A stretch of 8,445 bases of DNA, from positions 1 through 8,445 of the forward strand of contig JBEKHI010000423.1 of assembly GCA_050012355.1 (NCBI GenBank). The letters are read 5' to 3'. The stretch is from JBEKHI01 sp050012355. GTDB taxonomy: Bacteria; Actinomycetota; Actinomycetes; Streptosporangiales; Streptosporangiaceae. The position numbers were made by a program, and so were the translations under genes. Every line of letters starts with the position of its first letter. Within the stretch, counting starts at the first letter, position 1. This document shows, one piece after another, positions 1 to 6,210 of the stretch. Below the pieces are notes generated by a model that was given only the letters and a program-made list of their open reading frames with translations, had not been told where the DNA came from and did no database searches.

Positions 1-1169
1 AGCCGGCCGCGGCGGACCACGCGCTCGGGCTCGATGTCCAGCACCCCGACCTCGCTGGCCAGCACGACCAAGCCGTCGCTGGTGACCCAGTAACGCCCGG
101 GACGCAGCCCATTGCGGTCGAGCACGGCGCCGATCCAGGTGCCGTCGGTGAAGGCGATCAGCGCCGGCCCGTCCCACGGCTCCATGACCGTGCCGTGGAA
201 CTCGTAGAACGCGCGCCGCTTGGGGTCCATCTCCGCGTGGTTCTGCCACGGCTCGGGGATCATCATCAGCAGCGCGTGCGGCAACGACCGGCCGCCCAGG
301 TGCAGCAGTTCCAGGCATTCGTCGAACGACGCCGAGTCGCTGCCCTCCGGGTTCACCACCGGGAACAGCCGCGACAAATCACCCGGAATCAGTCCCGAGC
401 TGAGCATGGCCTCGCGGGCCCGCATCCAGTTCCGGTTGCCGCGGACGGTGTTGATCTCGCCGTTGTGCGCCACGTACCGGTAGGGGTGCGCGAGCGGCCA
501 GGACGGGAACGTGTTCGTGGAGAACCGGGAGTGCACCAAGGCCAGGGCCGAGACGTACCGCTCGTCGGTCAGGTCAGCGAAGAACATGCCGACCTGGGGA
601 GCGGACAGCATGCCCTTGTAAACGATCGTCCGCGAGGACAGGCTGGCGAAGTAGGTGCCGGTCTCGTGTTCGGCCCGCTTGCGGAGGCAGAACGCCATCC
701 GCTCAAGCGTCATGCCGGACTCCCCAGCCGCACCCGCGACAAAAAGCTGCGCCAGTTCAGGAAGCACCTCACGCGCGCCCTCGCCGCAGGCCATCGGGTC
801 GTGCGGCACATCGCGCCAGCCCAGGACGGTCAGGCCCTCCTCTTCGGCGAGGCGGGCGATCGAGTCAATCGCCACCCGCCGTTCTGAAGAGAGGAATGCC
901 AGGCCAACCGCATACGCGCCAGCGGCGGGCAGCGGGAACGGGACTACGGCGCGGAAAAACGCGTCCGGGAGCTGAGTGAGGATGCCGGCACCGTCCCCGG
1001 TATCGGGGTCGGCGCCCTGGGCGCCGCGGTGCTCAAGGTTGCATAGCACCTTTAGAGCGCTGGACACCACGTCGTGCCCAGCGCCGCCCTTGAGGTCGGC
1101 AACGAAACCTACACCACAGGCGTCGTGCTCGAACCTATTGTCGTACAGCCCTTGGTTCGCGGCAGGCAC
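1..1169 (-). CDS. gltB: Glutamate synthase large subunit, N-terminal part (cut by window edge)
   Basis: Cytoplasmic glutamate synthase (GOGAT) large subunit, which transfers the amide nitrogen of glutamine to 2-oxoglutarate. Only residues 1-389 of an enzyme of about 1500 are present, with 2 nt of the next codon. They cover most of the class II glutamine amidotransferase domain. After a short leader the motif HDACGVGF gives Cys18, the expected N-terminal nucleophile once the 17-residue propeptide is removed. Other family marks are NLEHRGAQGADPDTGDGAG (about 44-62), HSRFSTNTFPSWPLAHP (213-229), AHNGEINTVRGNRNW (234-248), GSDSASFDE (276-284), MMIPEPWQN (302-310) and DRNGLRPGRY (351-360). The start is GTG at 1169, with AGGAG 8 nt upstream; the reading frame is open from there to the window edge. 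gltD would be expected further left. The class I assignment is firm. The cofactor type (NADPH or ferredoxin) cannot be told from this part, though partner-dependent GltB is usual in actinobacteria. Confidence 0.96.
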   Translation of the reverse strand, partial: MPAANQGLYDNRFEHDACGVGFVADLKGGAGHDVVSSALKVLCNLEHRGAQGADPDTGDGAGILTQLPDAFFRAVVPFPLPAAGAYAVGLAFLSSERRVAIDSIARLAEEEGLTVLGWRDVPHDPMACGEGAREVLPELAQLFVAGAAGESGMTLERMAFCLRKRAEHETGTYFASLSSRTIVYKGMLSAPQVGMFFADLTDERYVSALALVHSRFSTNTFPSWPLAHPYRYVAHNGEINTVRGNRNWMRAREAMLSSGLIPGDLSRLFPVVNPEGSDSASFDECLELLHLGGRSLPHALLMMIPEPWQNHAEMDPKRRAFYEFHGTVMEPWDGPALIAFTDGTWIGAVLDRNGLRPGRYWVTSDGLVVLASEVGVLDIEPERVVRRGR

Positions 1170-1177
1170 AGTCTGAA

Positions 1178-1182
1178 CTCCT
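1178..1182 (-). promoter_or_regulatory. gltB ribosome-binding site
   Basis: Minus-strand AGGAG with an 8-nt spacer to the GTG at 1169. It decides the gltB start, and the encoded leader then places the catalytic Cys at residue 18, as in other GltB precursors. Confidence 0.8.
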
Positions 1183-1239
1183 GTCGTCTTTTATCCGCTG
1201 TCGTGCTCTGATTGCGGTTGGGACGACGCTGGCCCTGCT

Positions 1240-1266
1240 GCTACACGGAGGTTACGTAGACATTAC
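1240..1266. promoter_or_regulatory. Candidate GlnR/OmpR-family operator upstream of gltB
   Basis: On the plus strand three pentamers follow each other with exact 6-nt gaps: GCTAC (1240-1244), GTTAC (1251-1255) and ATTAC (1262-1266). The shared YTAC core repeats every 11 bp. The actinobacterial GlnR box is built from gTnAC and GaAAC half-sites with 6-nt gaps, and GlnR is known to control nitrogen assimilation genes in this phylum. GTTAC fits the first half-site fully; ATTAC keeps only the AC of the second. The site lies about 70-100 bp upstream of the gltB start. Other OmpR-family regulators also bind 11-bp direct repeats, so GlnR is the best guess and not proven. Confidence 0.4.
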
Positions 1267-1313
1267 ATCAACGGACGAATCAGTTTCTAGGGGGCAAACA
1301 AGAACTCCTGCAC

Positions 1314-1330
1314 TTCCTGCGCCCCAGGAA
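1314..1330. repeat. Small perfect hairpin, 6-bp stem
   Basis: TTCCTG (1314-1319) and CAGGAA (1325-1330) are perfect complements around a 5-nt loop. There is no T-run on either side, so it does not look like an intrinsic terminator. A stem this short could arise by chance. Confidence 0.3.
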
Positions 1331-1370
1331 CGGTAGAGGTAACCGAGCGCAACTATGAGAGAAGCGCCAA

Positions 1371-1423
1371 GTCACCAGGCTAACTGCGTTATTACCCTGG
1401 ACAGCTGAGTTTAGCCAGGTGAC
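1371..1423. repeat. Inverted repeat with 13-bp arms between trpA and gltB
   Basis: The left arm GTCACCAGGCTAA (1371-1383) pairs with the right arm TTAGCCAGGTGAC (1411-1423) at 12 of 13 positions; the only mismatch is A1377 against A1417. The spacer is 27 nt. Read from the trp operon, it starts about 65 nt after the trpA stop. It could be a transcript-end hairpin of the U-tract-poor kind common in actinobacteria, or a spaced dyad operator. The minus strand just beyond the stem has only scattered T, so a classical Rho-independent terminator is not supported. Confidence 0.5.
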
Positions 1424-1488
1424 AAGGATCACGACGACGCCTAGTAGGGCGATACCCAAATCATCATAATTTACCCGCTAATGGGCGG

Positions 1489-2259
1489 TTACCGCGCTTC
1501 TGTGACCCCTTGCGCAAGGTCGGCGGCGAGCGCCCGGACCGCGTCGACACCACCCGGGCCGGACAGCGCGCGGACGAAGGCGGTACCGACGATCACGCCG
1601 TCGGCGAACTGCGCGACCTCACGAGCCTGCGCACGGTCCTTGACGCCGAGGCCGACCGCGACCGGCAGCGTCGTGTAGTTCTTGGTCCGCGCCACCAGGC
1701 CTGCCGCATCGCCGCTGACCGCGTCCCTGGTCCCGGTGGTGCCCATCAGCGAAGCGGCGTAGACGAAGCCACGGCAGACGGCGGTGATGGACTTGATCCG
1801 CTCCTCGGTTGAGCTCGGCGCGACCAGGAAGACCCGGTCCAGCCCATGCTCATCCGAGGCGGCGAGCCAGTCGCCGGCCTCTTCCGGAGTCAGGTCCGGG
1901 GTGATTAGCCCGGCCCCGCCGGCGTTCGCCAGATCGGCGGCGAACCGGTGGACGCCGTAGTGGTCGACCGGGTTCCAGTAGGTCATGATGAGCACCTGAG
2001 CACCGGTAGCCGCGACGGCCTCCACGGTGTCGAGCACGTCCTTGATCCTGGTCCCGCCGGTCAGCGCCTGGTGCACCGCGTCGGCGATCACCGGGCCGTC
2101 CATCAGCGGGTCGGAGTACGGCAGGCCGATCTCGATGACCCCGGCACCGGCCTCGGCCATCGCCACGGCACCCGCGATGGCGGTCGCCTTGTCGGGAAAG
2201 CCGGCCGGCAGGTAGCCGACGAGGGTCTTCGACTTCTCGAAGGTCGTGGCGGCTGTCAT
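1489..2259 (-). CDS. trpA: Tryptophan synthase alpha subunit
   Basis: Splits indole-3-glycerol phosphate into indole and glyceraldehyde 3-phosphate and passes indole to TrpB through the alpha2-beta2 complex in the cytoplasm. The product is a 256-residue TIM barrel, close to the family's usual size of about 265. The diagnostic stretch EIGLPYSDPLMDGP (43-56) supplies the two catalytic acids, Glu43 and Asp54, spaced as Glu49/Asp60 in the enteric enzyme. LPAGFP (17-22), the MTYWNP strand, and phosphate-binding glycines in SLMGTTGTR and VGLGVKDR also fit. The start is the ATG at 2259, whose ATGA overlaps the trpB stop by 4 nt, giving translational coupling. A longer open frame to 2415 only runs inside trpB. 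It is the last gene of the operon. lgt, which often follows trpA in actinobacteria, is not here. Confidence 0.97.
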   Translation of the reverse strand: MTAATTFEKSKTLVGYLPAGFPDKATAIAGAVAMAEAGAGVIEIGLPYSDPLMDGPVIADAVHQALTGGTRIKDVLDTVEAVAATGAQVLIMTYWNPVDHYGVHRFAADLANAGGAGLITPDLTPEEAGDWLAASDEHGLDRVFLVAPSSTEERIKSITAVCRGFVYAASLMGTTGTRDAVSGDAAGLVARTKNYTTLPVAVGLGVKDRAQAREVAQFADGVIVGTAFVRALSGPGGVDAVRALAADLAQGVTEAR

Positions 2260-3473
2260 ACCTGGAACCACTTTGCGGCCGTCTCCATGTCTTTGTCGCC
2301 ACGGCCCGAGAGGTTGACCACGATGGTCGTGCCCGGGTGCCCGGCACCGTACTTGAGCGCTCCGGCCAGTGCGTGCGCGGACTCGATCGCCGGGATGATG
2401 CCCTCGGTGCGGCACAGCAGGCCGAATGCCTCCATCGCCTCGGCATCGGAGACGGCCAGGTAGCTGGCGCGGCCGGTGTCCTTGAGCCAGGCGTGCTCCG
2501 GGCCGACGCCCGGGTAGTCGAGCCCGGCGGAGATCGAGTGGGTGTCCAGGGTCTGGCCCTCGTCGTCTTGCAGCACGTAGGTGCGCATGCCGTGCAGCAC
2601 GCCGGGTGACCCGAAGCTGAGGGTGGCGGCGTTGTGCCCGTCGGCCGGGCCGTCACCGCCGGCTTCGCAGCCGACCAGTTCGACGGCGGCGTCCGGGATG
2701 AACGCGTGGAACAGGCCGATCGCGTTGGACCCGCCGCCGACGCAGGCGATCGCCGCGTCCGGCAGCCGGCCAGTCGCGGCGACTATCTGCTGCCTGGCCT
2801 CGACCCCGATGATCCGCTGGAAGTCCCGCACCATCATCGGGAACGGGTGCGGGCCGCCGACCGAGCCGATGCAGTAATGCGTGTAGCCGACCGAGGCCAC
2901 CCAGTCGCGGAACGCGTCGTTCATCGCGTCCTTGAGGGTCTTGGTCCCGGTGGTCACCGGGATCACCTCGGCGCCGAGCATCCGCATCCGGGATACGTTG
3001 AGCGCCTGCCGCTGGGTGTCGGTCTCTCCCATGTAGACCGTGCACTCAAGTCCGAGTAGCGCCGCCGCCGTGGCGGTGGCGACCCCGTGCTGGCCGGCCC
3101 CGGTCTCCGCGATCACCCGGGACTTGCCCATGCGCTTGGCCAGCAGGACCTGGCCGAGCACGTTGTTGATCTTGTGCGAGCCGGTGTGGTTGAGGTCCTC
3201 GCGCTTGAGGAACACCCGGACGCCAGCGCGGGCGCCGAAGTTCTCCGCCTCGGTGAGCAGGCTCGGCCGCCCGGCGTAGTTGGTCAGCAGGTCGGCGAGT
3301 TCCGCCAGGAACTTGGGATCGGTGCGCGCCGTCTCGTACTCGGCGGTCAGCTCGATCAGCGCGGCCGACAGCGCTTCGGGGGCGAAGTTGCCACCGAGAC
3401 CGTTTTCCCCGAAATGCCCGGAAAGGTCAGGAACTGGGGCGATATCGGGCTCGGCGGGTGCCTTGCCGGTCAT
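2256..3473 (-). CDS. trpB: Tryptophan synthase beta subunit
   Basis: PLP enzyme that condenses indole with L-serine to make L-tryptophan. The product is 405 residues, normal for TrpB1-type proteins. HTGSHKINN (96-104) carries the Schiff-base Lys101. ETGAGQHG (123-130) has the catalytic Glu123, 22 residues after the Lys as in the enteric enzyme. CVGGGSN (244-250) is the phosphate-binding loop, and LSGRGDKD near the C-terminus has the Ser that contacts the pyridine nitrogen. The ATG at 3473 overlaps the trpC stop by 4 nt (ATGA), and the gene's end overlaps trpA the same way. The usual N-terminal FGxxGGrFvPE reads FGENGLGGNFAPE here (21-33), which appears to be two residues longer. No trpX-like gene sits between trpC and trpB, unlike the Streptomyces trpCXBA arrangement. 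Confidence 0.98.
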   Translation of the reverse strand: MTGKAPAEPDIAPVPDLSGHFGENGLGGNFAPEALSAALIELTAEYETARTDPKFLAELADLLTNYAGRPSLLTEAENFGARAGVRVFLKREDLNHTGSHKINNVLGQVLLAKRMGKSRVIAETGAGQHGVATATAAALLGLECTVYMGETDTQRQALNVSRMRMLGAEVIPVTTGTKTLKDAMNDAFRDWVASVGYTHYCIGSVGGPHPFPMMVRDFQRIIGVEARQQIVAATGRLPDAAIACVGGGSNAIGLFHAFIPDAAVELVGCEAGGDGPADGHNAATLSFGSPGVLHGMRTYVLQDDEGQTLDTHSISAGLDYPGVGPEHAWLKDTGRASYLAVSDAEAMEAFGLLCRTEGIIPAIESAHALAGALKYGAGHPGTTIVVNLSGRGDKDMETAAKWFQV

Positions 3474-4279
3474 CCACGCTCCCCGCGCAACGCAGGGTGC
3501 GAGCCCGCGGTCACCAGATCGGCGACGGCGGCGCGCGGGTCCTTCTCGGTCACCAGCGACTCCCCCACCAGAACCGCGTCCGCGCCCGAGGCAGCGTACG
3601 CGAGCAGATCATGTGGACCGCGCACCCCCGACTCGGCGATCTTGACAACGCCTTCCGGTATGCGCCCGGCCAGCCGGCCGAAAATCGTCCGGTCCACCTC
3701 AAGGGTACCGAGGTTTCGCGCGTTCACGCCGATGACATTCGCGCCCGCGTCAAGCGCGCGCTCAAGCTCGGGCTCATCGTGCACCTCAACCAGCGGCAGC
3801 AGGCCGATCGACAGCGCCCGCTCCACCAGCGAGATCAGCACGGTCTGCTCCAGCGCGGCGACGATGAGCAGGGCGACGTCGGCGCCGTGGGCGCGCGCCT
3901 CCCAGAGCTGGTAGGAGCTGACCACGAAGTCCTTGCGCAGGATGGGAACCTGCACCGCCTTGCGCACCTGGTCTAGGTCCTCGAGCGAGCCGCCGAAGCG
4001 CCGCCGCTCGGTCAGCACGCTGATGATCCCCGCCCCGCCGGCCTCGTAGTCCGCGGCGAGCGCGGCCGGGTCGGCGATGCTCGCCATCTGGCCGCGGGAC
4101 GGGCTGGCCCGCTTGACCTCGGCGATTACCGAGACGCCGTCGGCTTTCAGCACCGCCAGCGCGTCGCGCGGCGATGGGGCCCGACGAGCCATATCCTTCA
4201 GGTCGTCGAGCGAGACGCGCTGCTGCCGGTCGGCGAGATCGGCACGCACGCCTTCGAGGATCTCGTCGAGCACACTCAC
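3470..4279 (-). CDS. trpC: Indole-3-glycerol phosphate synthase
   Basis: Cyclises carboxyphenylamino-deoxyribulose phosphate to indole-3-glycerol phosphate, the step before TrpAB. It is a 269-residue single-domain TIM barrel with no TrpF fused to it. All catalytic motifs are visible: IAEVKRASPSRG (52-63, Glu54 and Lys56), ILRKDF (113-118, Lys116), LVEVH (163-167, Glu165), NARNL (186-190, Asn186) and AESGV (215-219, Glu216, Ser217). The start is GTG at 4279; a second in-frame GTG lies two codons on, so the exact start could be either. A GAGGAG Shine-Dalgarno lies 12 nt upstream. The gene follows the response regulator by 16 nt and overlaps trpB by 4 nt. Confidence 0.97.
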   Translation of the reverse strand: MSVLDEILEGVRADLADRQQRVSLDDLKDMARRAPSPRDALAVLKADGVSVIAEVKRASPSRGQMASIADPAALAADYEAGGAGIISVLTERRRFGGSLEDLDQVRKAVQVPILRKDFVVSSYQLWEARAHGADVALLIVAALEQTVLISLVERALSIGLLPLVEVHDEPELERALDAGANVIGVNARNLGTLEVDRTIFGRLAGRIPEGVVKIAESGVRGPHDLLAYAASGADAVLVGESLVTEKDPRAAVADLVTAGSHPALRGERG

Positions 4280-4291
4280 CGGGTCCGCCGT

Positions 4292-4297
4292 CTCCTC
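4292..4297 (-). promoter_or_regulatory. trpC ribosome-binding site overlapping the regulator stop codon
   Basis: Minus-strand GAGGAG with a 12-nt spacer to the GTG at 4279. It shares two bases with the TGA (4298-4296) that ends the upstream regulator, in the string TTTGAGGAG. This is the only junction of the operon with a clear Shine-Dalgarno instead of a 4-nt overlap, so trpC may be translated partly on its own. Confidence 0.65.
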
Positions 4298-5081
4298 AAA
4301 TCGGAAAAGTTACCTCACGTGAGCCTAGCGCCGACTCTGAGCCGCCCGGCGCTGGCCCCCGCGAATTTGCCGTTGGCTTACCCTGCCATGAGGTTCTCAA
4401 GGCATAACCGGTGCCCCGAACGGTCCGGATCGAGTCGCTGCCGAGCTTTGCCCGCAATTGGGTCACGTAGACGTCGATGACCCGGGGTCCCGGTGTCTTT
4501 CCGTGCCTGGTCGTCCCTCGCCCGGCCGCGACCGCCGCGACCAGTTCCTCTCGGGTCAGCACCCGGCCGGCCGCGGTCTCGAGCGCCGCGAGTACCGTCT
4601 CCTCCCCGGCGGTCAGGCGGGCCTCCCGCAACCAGCCAGCCCCGGCCTCCTCGGCTGGAGCCTGCGACTGGGGCGGGATCAGGGTCTCGCGGACGGCTTC
4701 GACCAGTGCCCGCGGGCTGAACGGGCGGACCAGCCAGCGGCGAGACCCGGGGACGGCGCCGAGCCCGCGCGGGCGGATGGCGCGCGGATCCATCAGGAAG
4801 ACCACCGCGGTGGCCGGGCCGGAGACGAGTGCCCGGCGCACCAGCCGGATGTCGAGCCCCGGCATGGTCAGGTCGAGCACGTAGGCCGCCGCCGCGCGGG
4901 CCCGCAACAGCGCGACCGCCTCAACCGGACTCGCCGTGACCTCGGCGGCCAGCCTGGCCTTGGCCAGGTACCGGCGCGCCATCTCGGCGACCTCGGGCTC
5001 GTGTTCCGCGACCACGACCAGCCCGCTGGGCCGGCCGGGGACAACCTGACCGGTCCAGTGGGCGTGGTCGCGAATGGTCAC
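4296..5081 (-). CDS. Orphan OmpR-type response regulator with degenerate receiver domain
   Basis: A 261-residue putative DNA-binding regulator. Residues about 21-133 form a receiver: first strand LVVVAEHEPE (21-30), phospho-acceptor strand YVLDLTMPGLD with Asp70, and RWLVRPFSPRALVEAV (115-130) at the last strand and helix. Residues about 155-231 are an OmpR/PhoB winged helix: LTREEL (175-180), recognition helix PRVIDVYVTQLRAKLG (199-214), wing IRTVRGTGYAL (218-228). A loose Gly/Ser/Pro tail follows. Against the family pattern the acidic pair reads Glu26-His27, the switch Thr is Met97 or Asp98, and the pocket Lys is Arg119, so normal phosphotransfer chemistry is doubtful. The GTG start at 5081 overlaps the membrane protein's stop (GTGA), and a longer frame to 5519 only runs inside that gene. 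No kinase gene is near. Its place in a trp operon suggests control of this operon or of linked nitrogen genes (inference). I know no named homologue. Confidence 0.85.
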   Translation of the reverse strand: MTIRDHAHWTGQVVPGRPSGLVVVAEHEPEVAEMARRYLAKARLAAEVTASPVEAVALLRARAAAAYVLDLTMPGLDIRLVRRALVSGPATAVVFLMDPRAIRPRGLGAVPGSRRWLVRPFSPRALVEAVRETLIPPQSQAPAEEAGAGWLREARLTAGEETVLAALETAAGRVLTREELVAAVAAGRGTTRHGKTPGPRVIDVYVTQLRAKLGSDSIRTVRGTGYALRTSWQGKPTANSRGPAPGGSESALGSREVTFPI

Positions 5082-5788
5082 CGTCTTGGCGTCGGCTCCG
5101 GTTCTTGCTCTTGTTCTTCGTCTGCTTCTTCGTTTTCTTCGTTTGCTTCGGAGTCGGTCGGGTCGCCGCCGCTTGACAGCGACTCCCACATGGACGCCGA
5201 GTCGACCGGGCGGGCCCCAGCCGAGTCGTACTTGGCGGACATCACCGACCAGCGCGGGCCGCGTACCGCGACCGCGATGCCCGCCGCCACGATGGCGACC
5301 GCGCCGAGCAGCACGATCACCCGCCACTCGGTGCCGCTCATGGCCACGTGCGAGGCGGTGCCCGACACGACGACGGTGCCGTCGCCGCTTGACGTCCCGG
5401 AGGTGGTGGATCCGGCCGCGCCGGAGGCGGCGGACGCCGAGGGAGAGCCGACCTTGCCCGCGGCGACCCCGGCGGCGGACGCCGGCGACACCGAGGCCAT
5501 CGCCGCGATTCCGGCCCACGCGCCGAGAACGGCGAGCAAGCCGCCCGCGACCCGGCGCAGATTGCCTTTAGTTGCGATGACGGCCGCGAGGCAGGCGAGC
5601 GCGGCCAGGGCAAGCGCTCCGGCCAGCGGCAGCAGGTCCTGGCCGGTGACGTCAATCGTCTGGGACGGCAGTGGCCGGGGCGGGACGAACGTTACCCGCG
5701 CCCACGGACGGCGCACCGCGATCAGGATCAGCGCCGCGCCGGCCGCCGCGACAACCAGCGCGGTTCCGTACTCGCGGCGAGCGGTCAT
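5078..5788 (-). CDS. Trp-operon-associated membrane protein (TIGR02234 / Trp_oprn_chp family)
   Basis: A 236-residue integral membrane protein of unknown function, from a family found in actinobacterial trp clusters just before trpC. Four hydrophobic segments are visible, at about 8-26, 52-74, 80-100 and 155-176. A Ser/Ala/Gly/Thr-rich loop (about 101-152) lies between the third and fourth and is probably outside. The family-like motif MWESLSSGGDPTD (200-212) follows the last helix. After it comes a strongly acidic tail (214-231) of mostly Glu, Asn and Gln, then PTPRR. The ATG at 5788 overlaps the hisI stop by 4 nt, and the end overlaps the regulator start by 4 nt. Family and position are well supported. 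The role is not known; a transport or sensing function would be a guess. The acidic tail uses GAA, GCA and CAA codons unlike its neighbours. Confidence 0.88.
   Translation of the reverse strand: MTARREYGTALVVAAAGAALILIAVRRPWARVTFVPPRPLPSQTIDVTGQDLLPLAGALALAALACLAAVIATKGNLRRVAGGLLAVLGAWAGIAAMASVSPASAAGVAAGKVGSPSASAASGAAGSTTSGTSSGDGTVVVSGTASHVAMSGTEWRVIVLLGAVAIVAAGIAVAVRGPRWSVMSAKYDSAGARPVDSASMWESLSSGGDPTDSEANEENEEADEEQEQEPEPTPRR
5100..5150 (-). repeat. Low-complexity GAA-rich tract coding an acidic tail
   Basis: The plus strand is a near-continuous run of C and T with repeated TTCTTCG and GCTTCTTCG-like units; on the coding strand this is GAA-GAA-AAC/GCA repeats. It encodes about residues 214-231 of the membrane protein. 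The AT-ending codons contrast with the GC-ending codons on both sides, which suggests growth by slippage. Confidence 0.6.
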
Positions 5789-6204
5789 AGAGCGTTCGCC
5801 ACCGGGCGCGATCCCTCGGCCGCATCGAGCACGTCGGCGTCGAAACAGGTGCGGTCACCGGTGTGGCAGGCGGCTCCCACCTGGTCGACCTTGACCAGCA
5901 GCGCGTCGCCGTCGCAATCGAGCGCGACCGACTTGACCCACTGCTGATGCCCGGACGTCTCGCCCTTGACCCAGTACTCCTGGCGGCTACGCGACCAGTA
6001 GGTACACCGGCCGGTGGTGAGGGTCCGATGGAGCGCCTCATCGTCCATCCAGCCGAGCATCAGCACCTCGCCGGTGTCGTACTGCTGGGCGATGGCGGCG
6101 ATAAGACCATTCGGGTCCCGCTTGAGCCGCGCTGCGATCTTGGGGTCCAACAGAGTGTGGCGGGCAGGGGCGGTGGGTGGGCGGACGCTACTTTCCTCAG
6201 GCAC
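5785..6204 (-). CDS. hisI: Phosphoribosyl-AMP cyclohydrolase
   Basis: Third step of histidine synthesis: opens the adenine ring of phosphoribosyl-AMP. It is a 139-residue, stand-alone HisI without a fused HisE domain. Zinc ligands are Cys97 (in DCDGDAL, 96-102), Cys113 and Cys120 (in CHTGDRTCF, 113-121). Asp96, Asp98 and Asp100 are the expected magnesium ligands. GWMDDEAL (51-58) and YWSRSRQEYWVKGETSGH (69-86) are also typical. The start is GTG at 6204. A weak AGGA lies 7 nt upstream, but the same bases form a good -10 hexamer, so a leaderless mRNA starting at the GTG is at least as likely. It heads the hisI-trp operon, and its stop overlaps the next ATG by 4 nt. With a leaderless start there is no room for a leader-peptide attenuator. 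Confidence 0.96.
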   Translation of the reverse strand: MPEESSVRPPTAPARHTLLDPKIAARLKRDPNGLIAAIAQQYDTGEVLMLGWMDDEALHRTLTTGRCTYWSRSRQEYWVKGETSGHQQWVKSVALDCDGDALLVKVDQVGAACHTGDRTCFDADVLDAAEGSRPVANAL

Positions 6205-6210
6205 TCGTCC

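Larger units (their letters stand above)
1170..1488. other. Non-coding region between trpA and gltB
   Basis: This 319-bp stretch is visibly less GC-rich than its surroundings and holds no convincing reading frame. It lies after the trpA stop and before the gltB start, both on the minus strand, so it should contain the end of the trp transcript and the gltB promoter. What can be seen is an inverted repeat (1371-1423), a small hairpin (1314-1330), a series of 11-bp-spaced TAC half-sites (1240-1266) and the gltB ribosome-binding site. I found no -35/-10 pair good enough to call a gltB promoter. TAATGT on the minus strand (1265-1260) fits TAnnnT but lacks a good -35, and it overlaps the half-site array. 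Confidence 0.7.

Noticed and set aside
1175..1310. GAACTCCTG repeated at 1175-1183 and 1302-1310
   Set aside because: A 9-bp direct repeat, one copy being the gltB Shine-Dalgarno context. The second copy precedes only a 4-codon frame on the minus strand, so chance is likely.
1456..1488. Hairpin just after the trpA stop (minus-strand CCGC, 6-nt loop, GCGG, then GTAAATT)
   Set aside because: The stem is only 4 bp and no real T-run follows, so it is too weak to call a terminator.
2260..2415. Upstream extension of trpA to an earlier in-frame start
   Set aside because: It would run inside trpB and add non-family sequence; the ATGA overlap at 2259 gives a normal TrpA N-terminus.
5082..5519. Upstream extension of the response regulator to 5519
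   Set aside because: The extra 146 residues are Arg/Gly-rich shadow of the membrane protein frame; the GTGA overlap at 5081 gives a normal receiver N-terminus.
4458..5894. Long plus-strand open frame of 478 codons opposite the regulator, membrane protein and hisI
   Set aside because: It is antisense to three genes with clear family motifs, its product is Arg/Pro/Ala-rich with no recognisable domain, and such mirror frames are expected at high GC.
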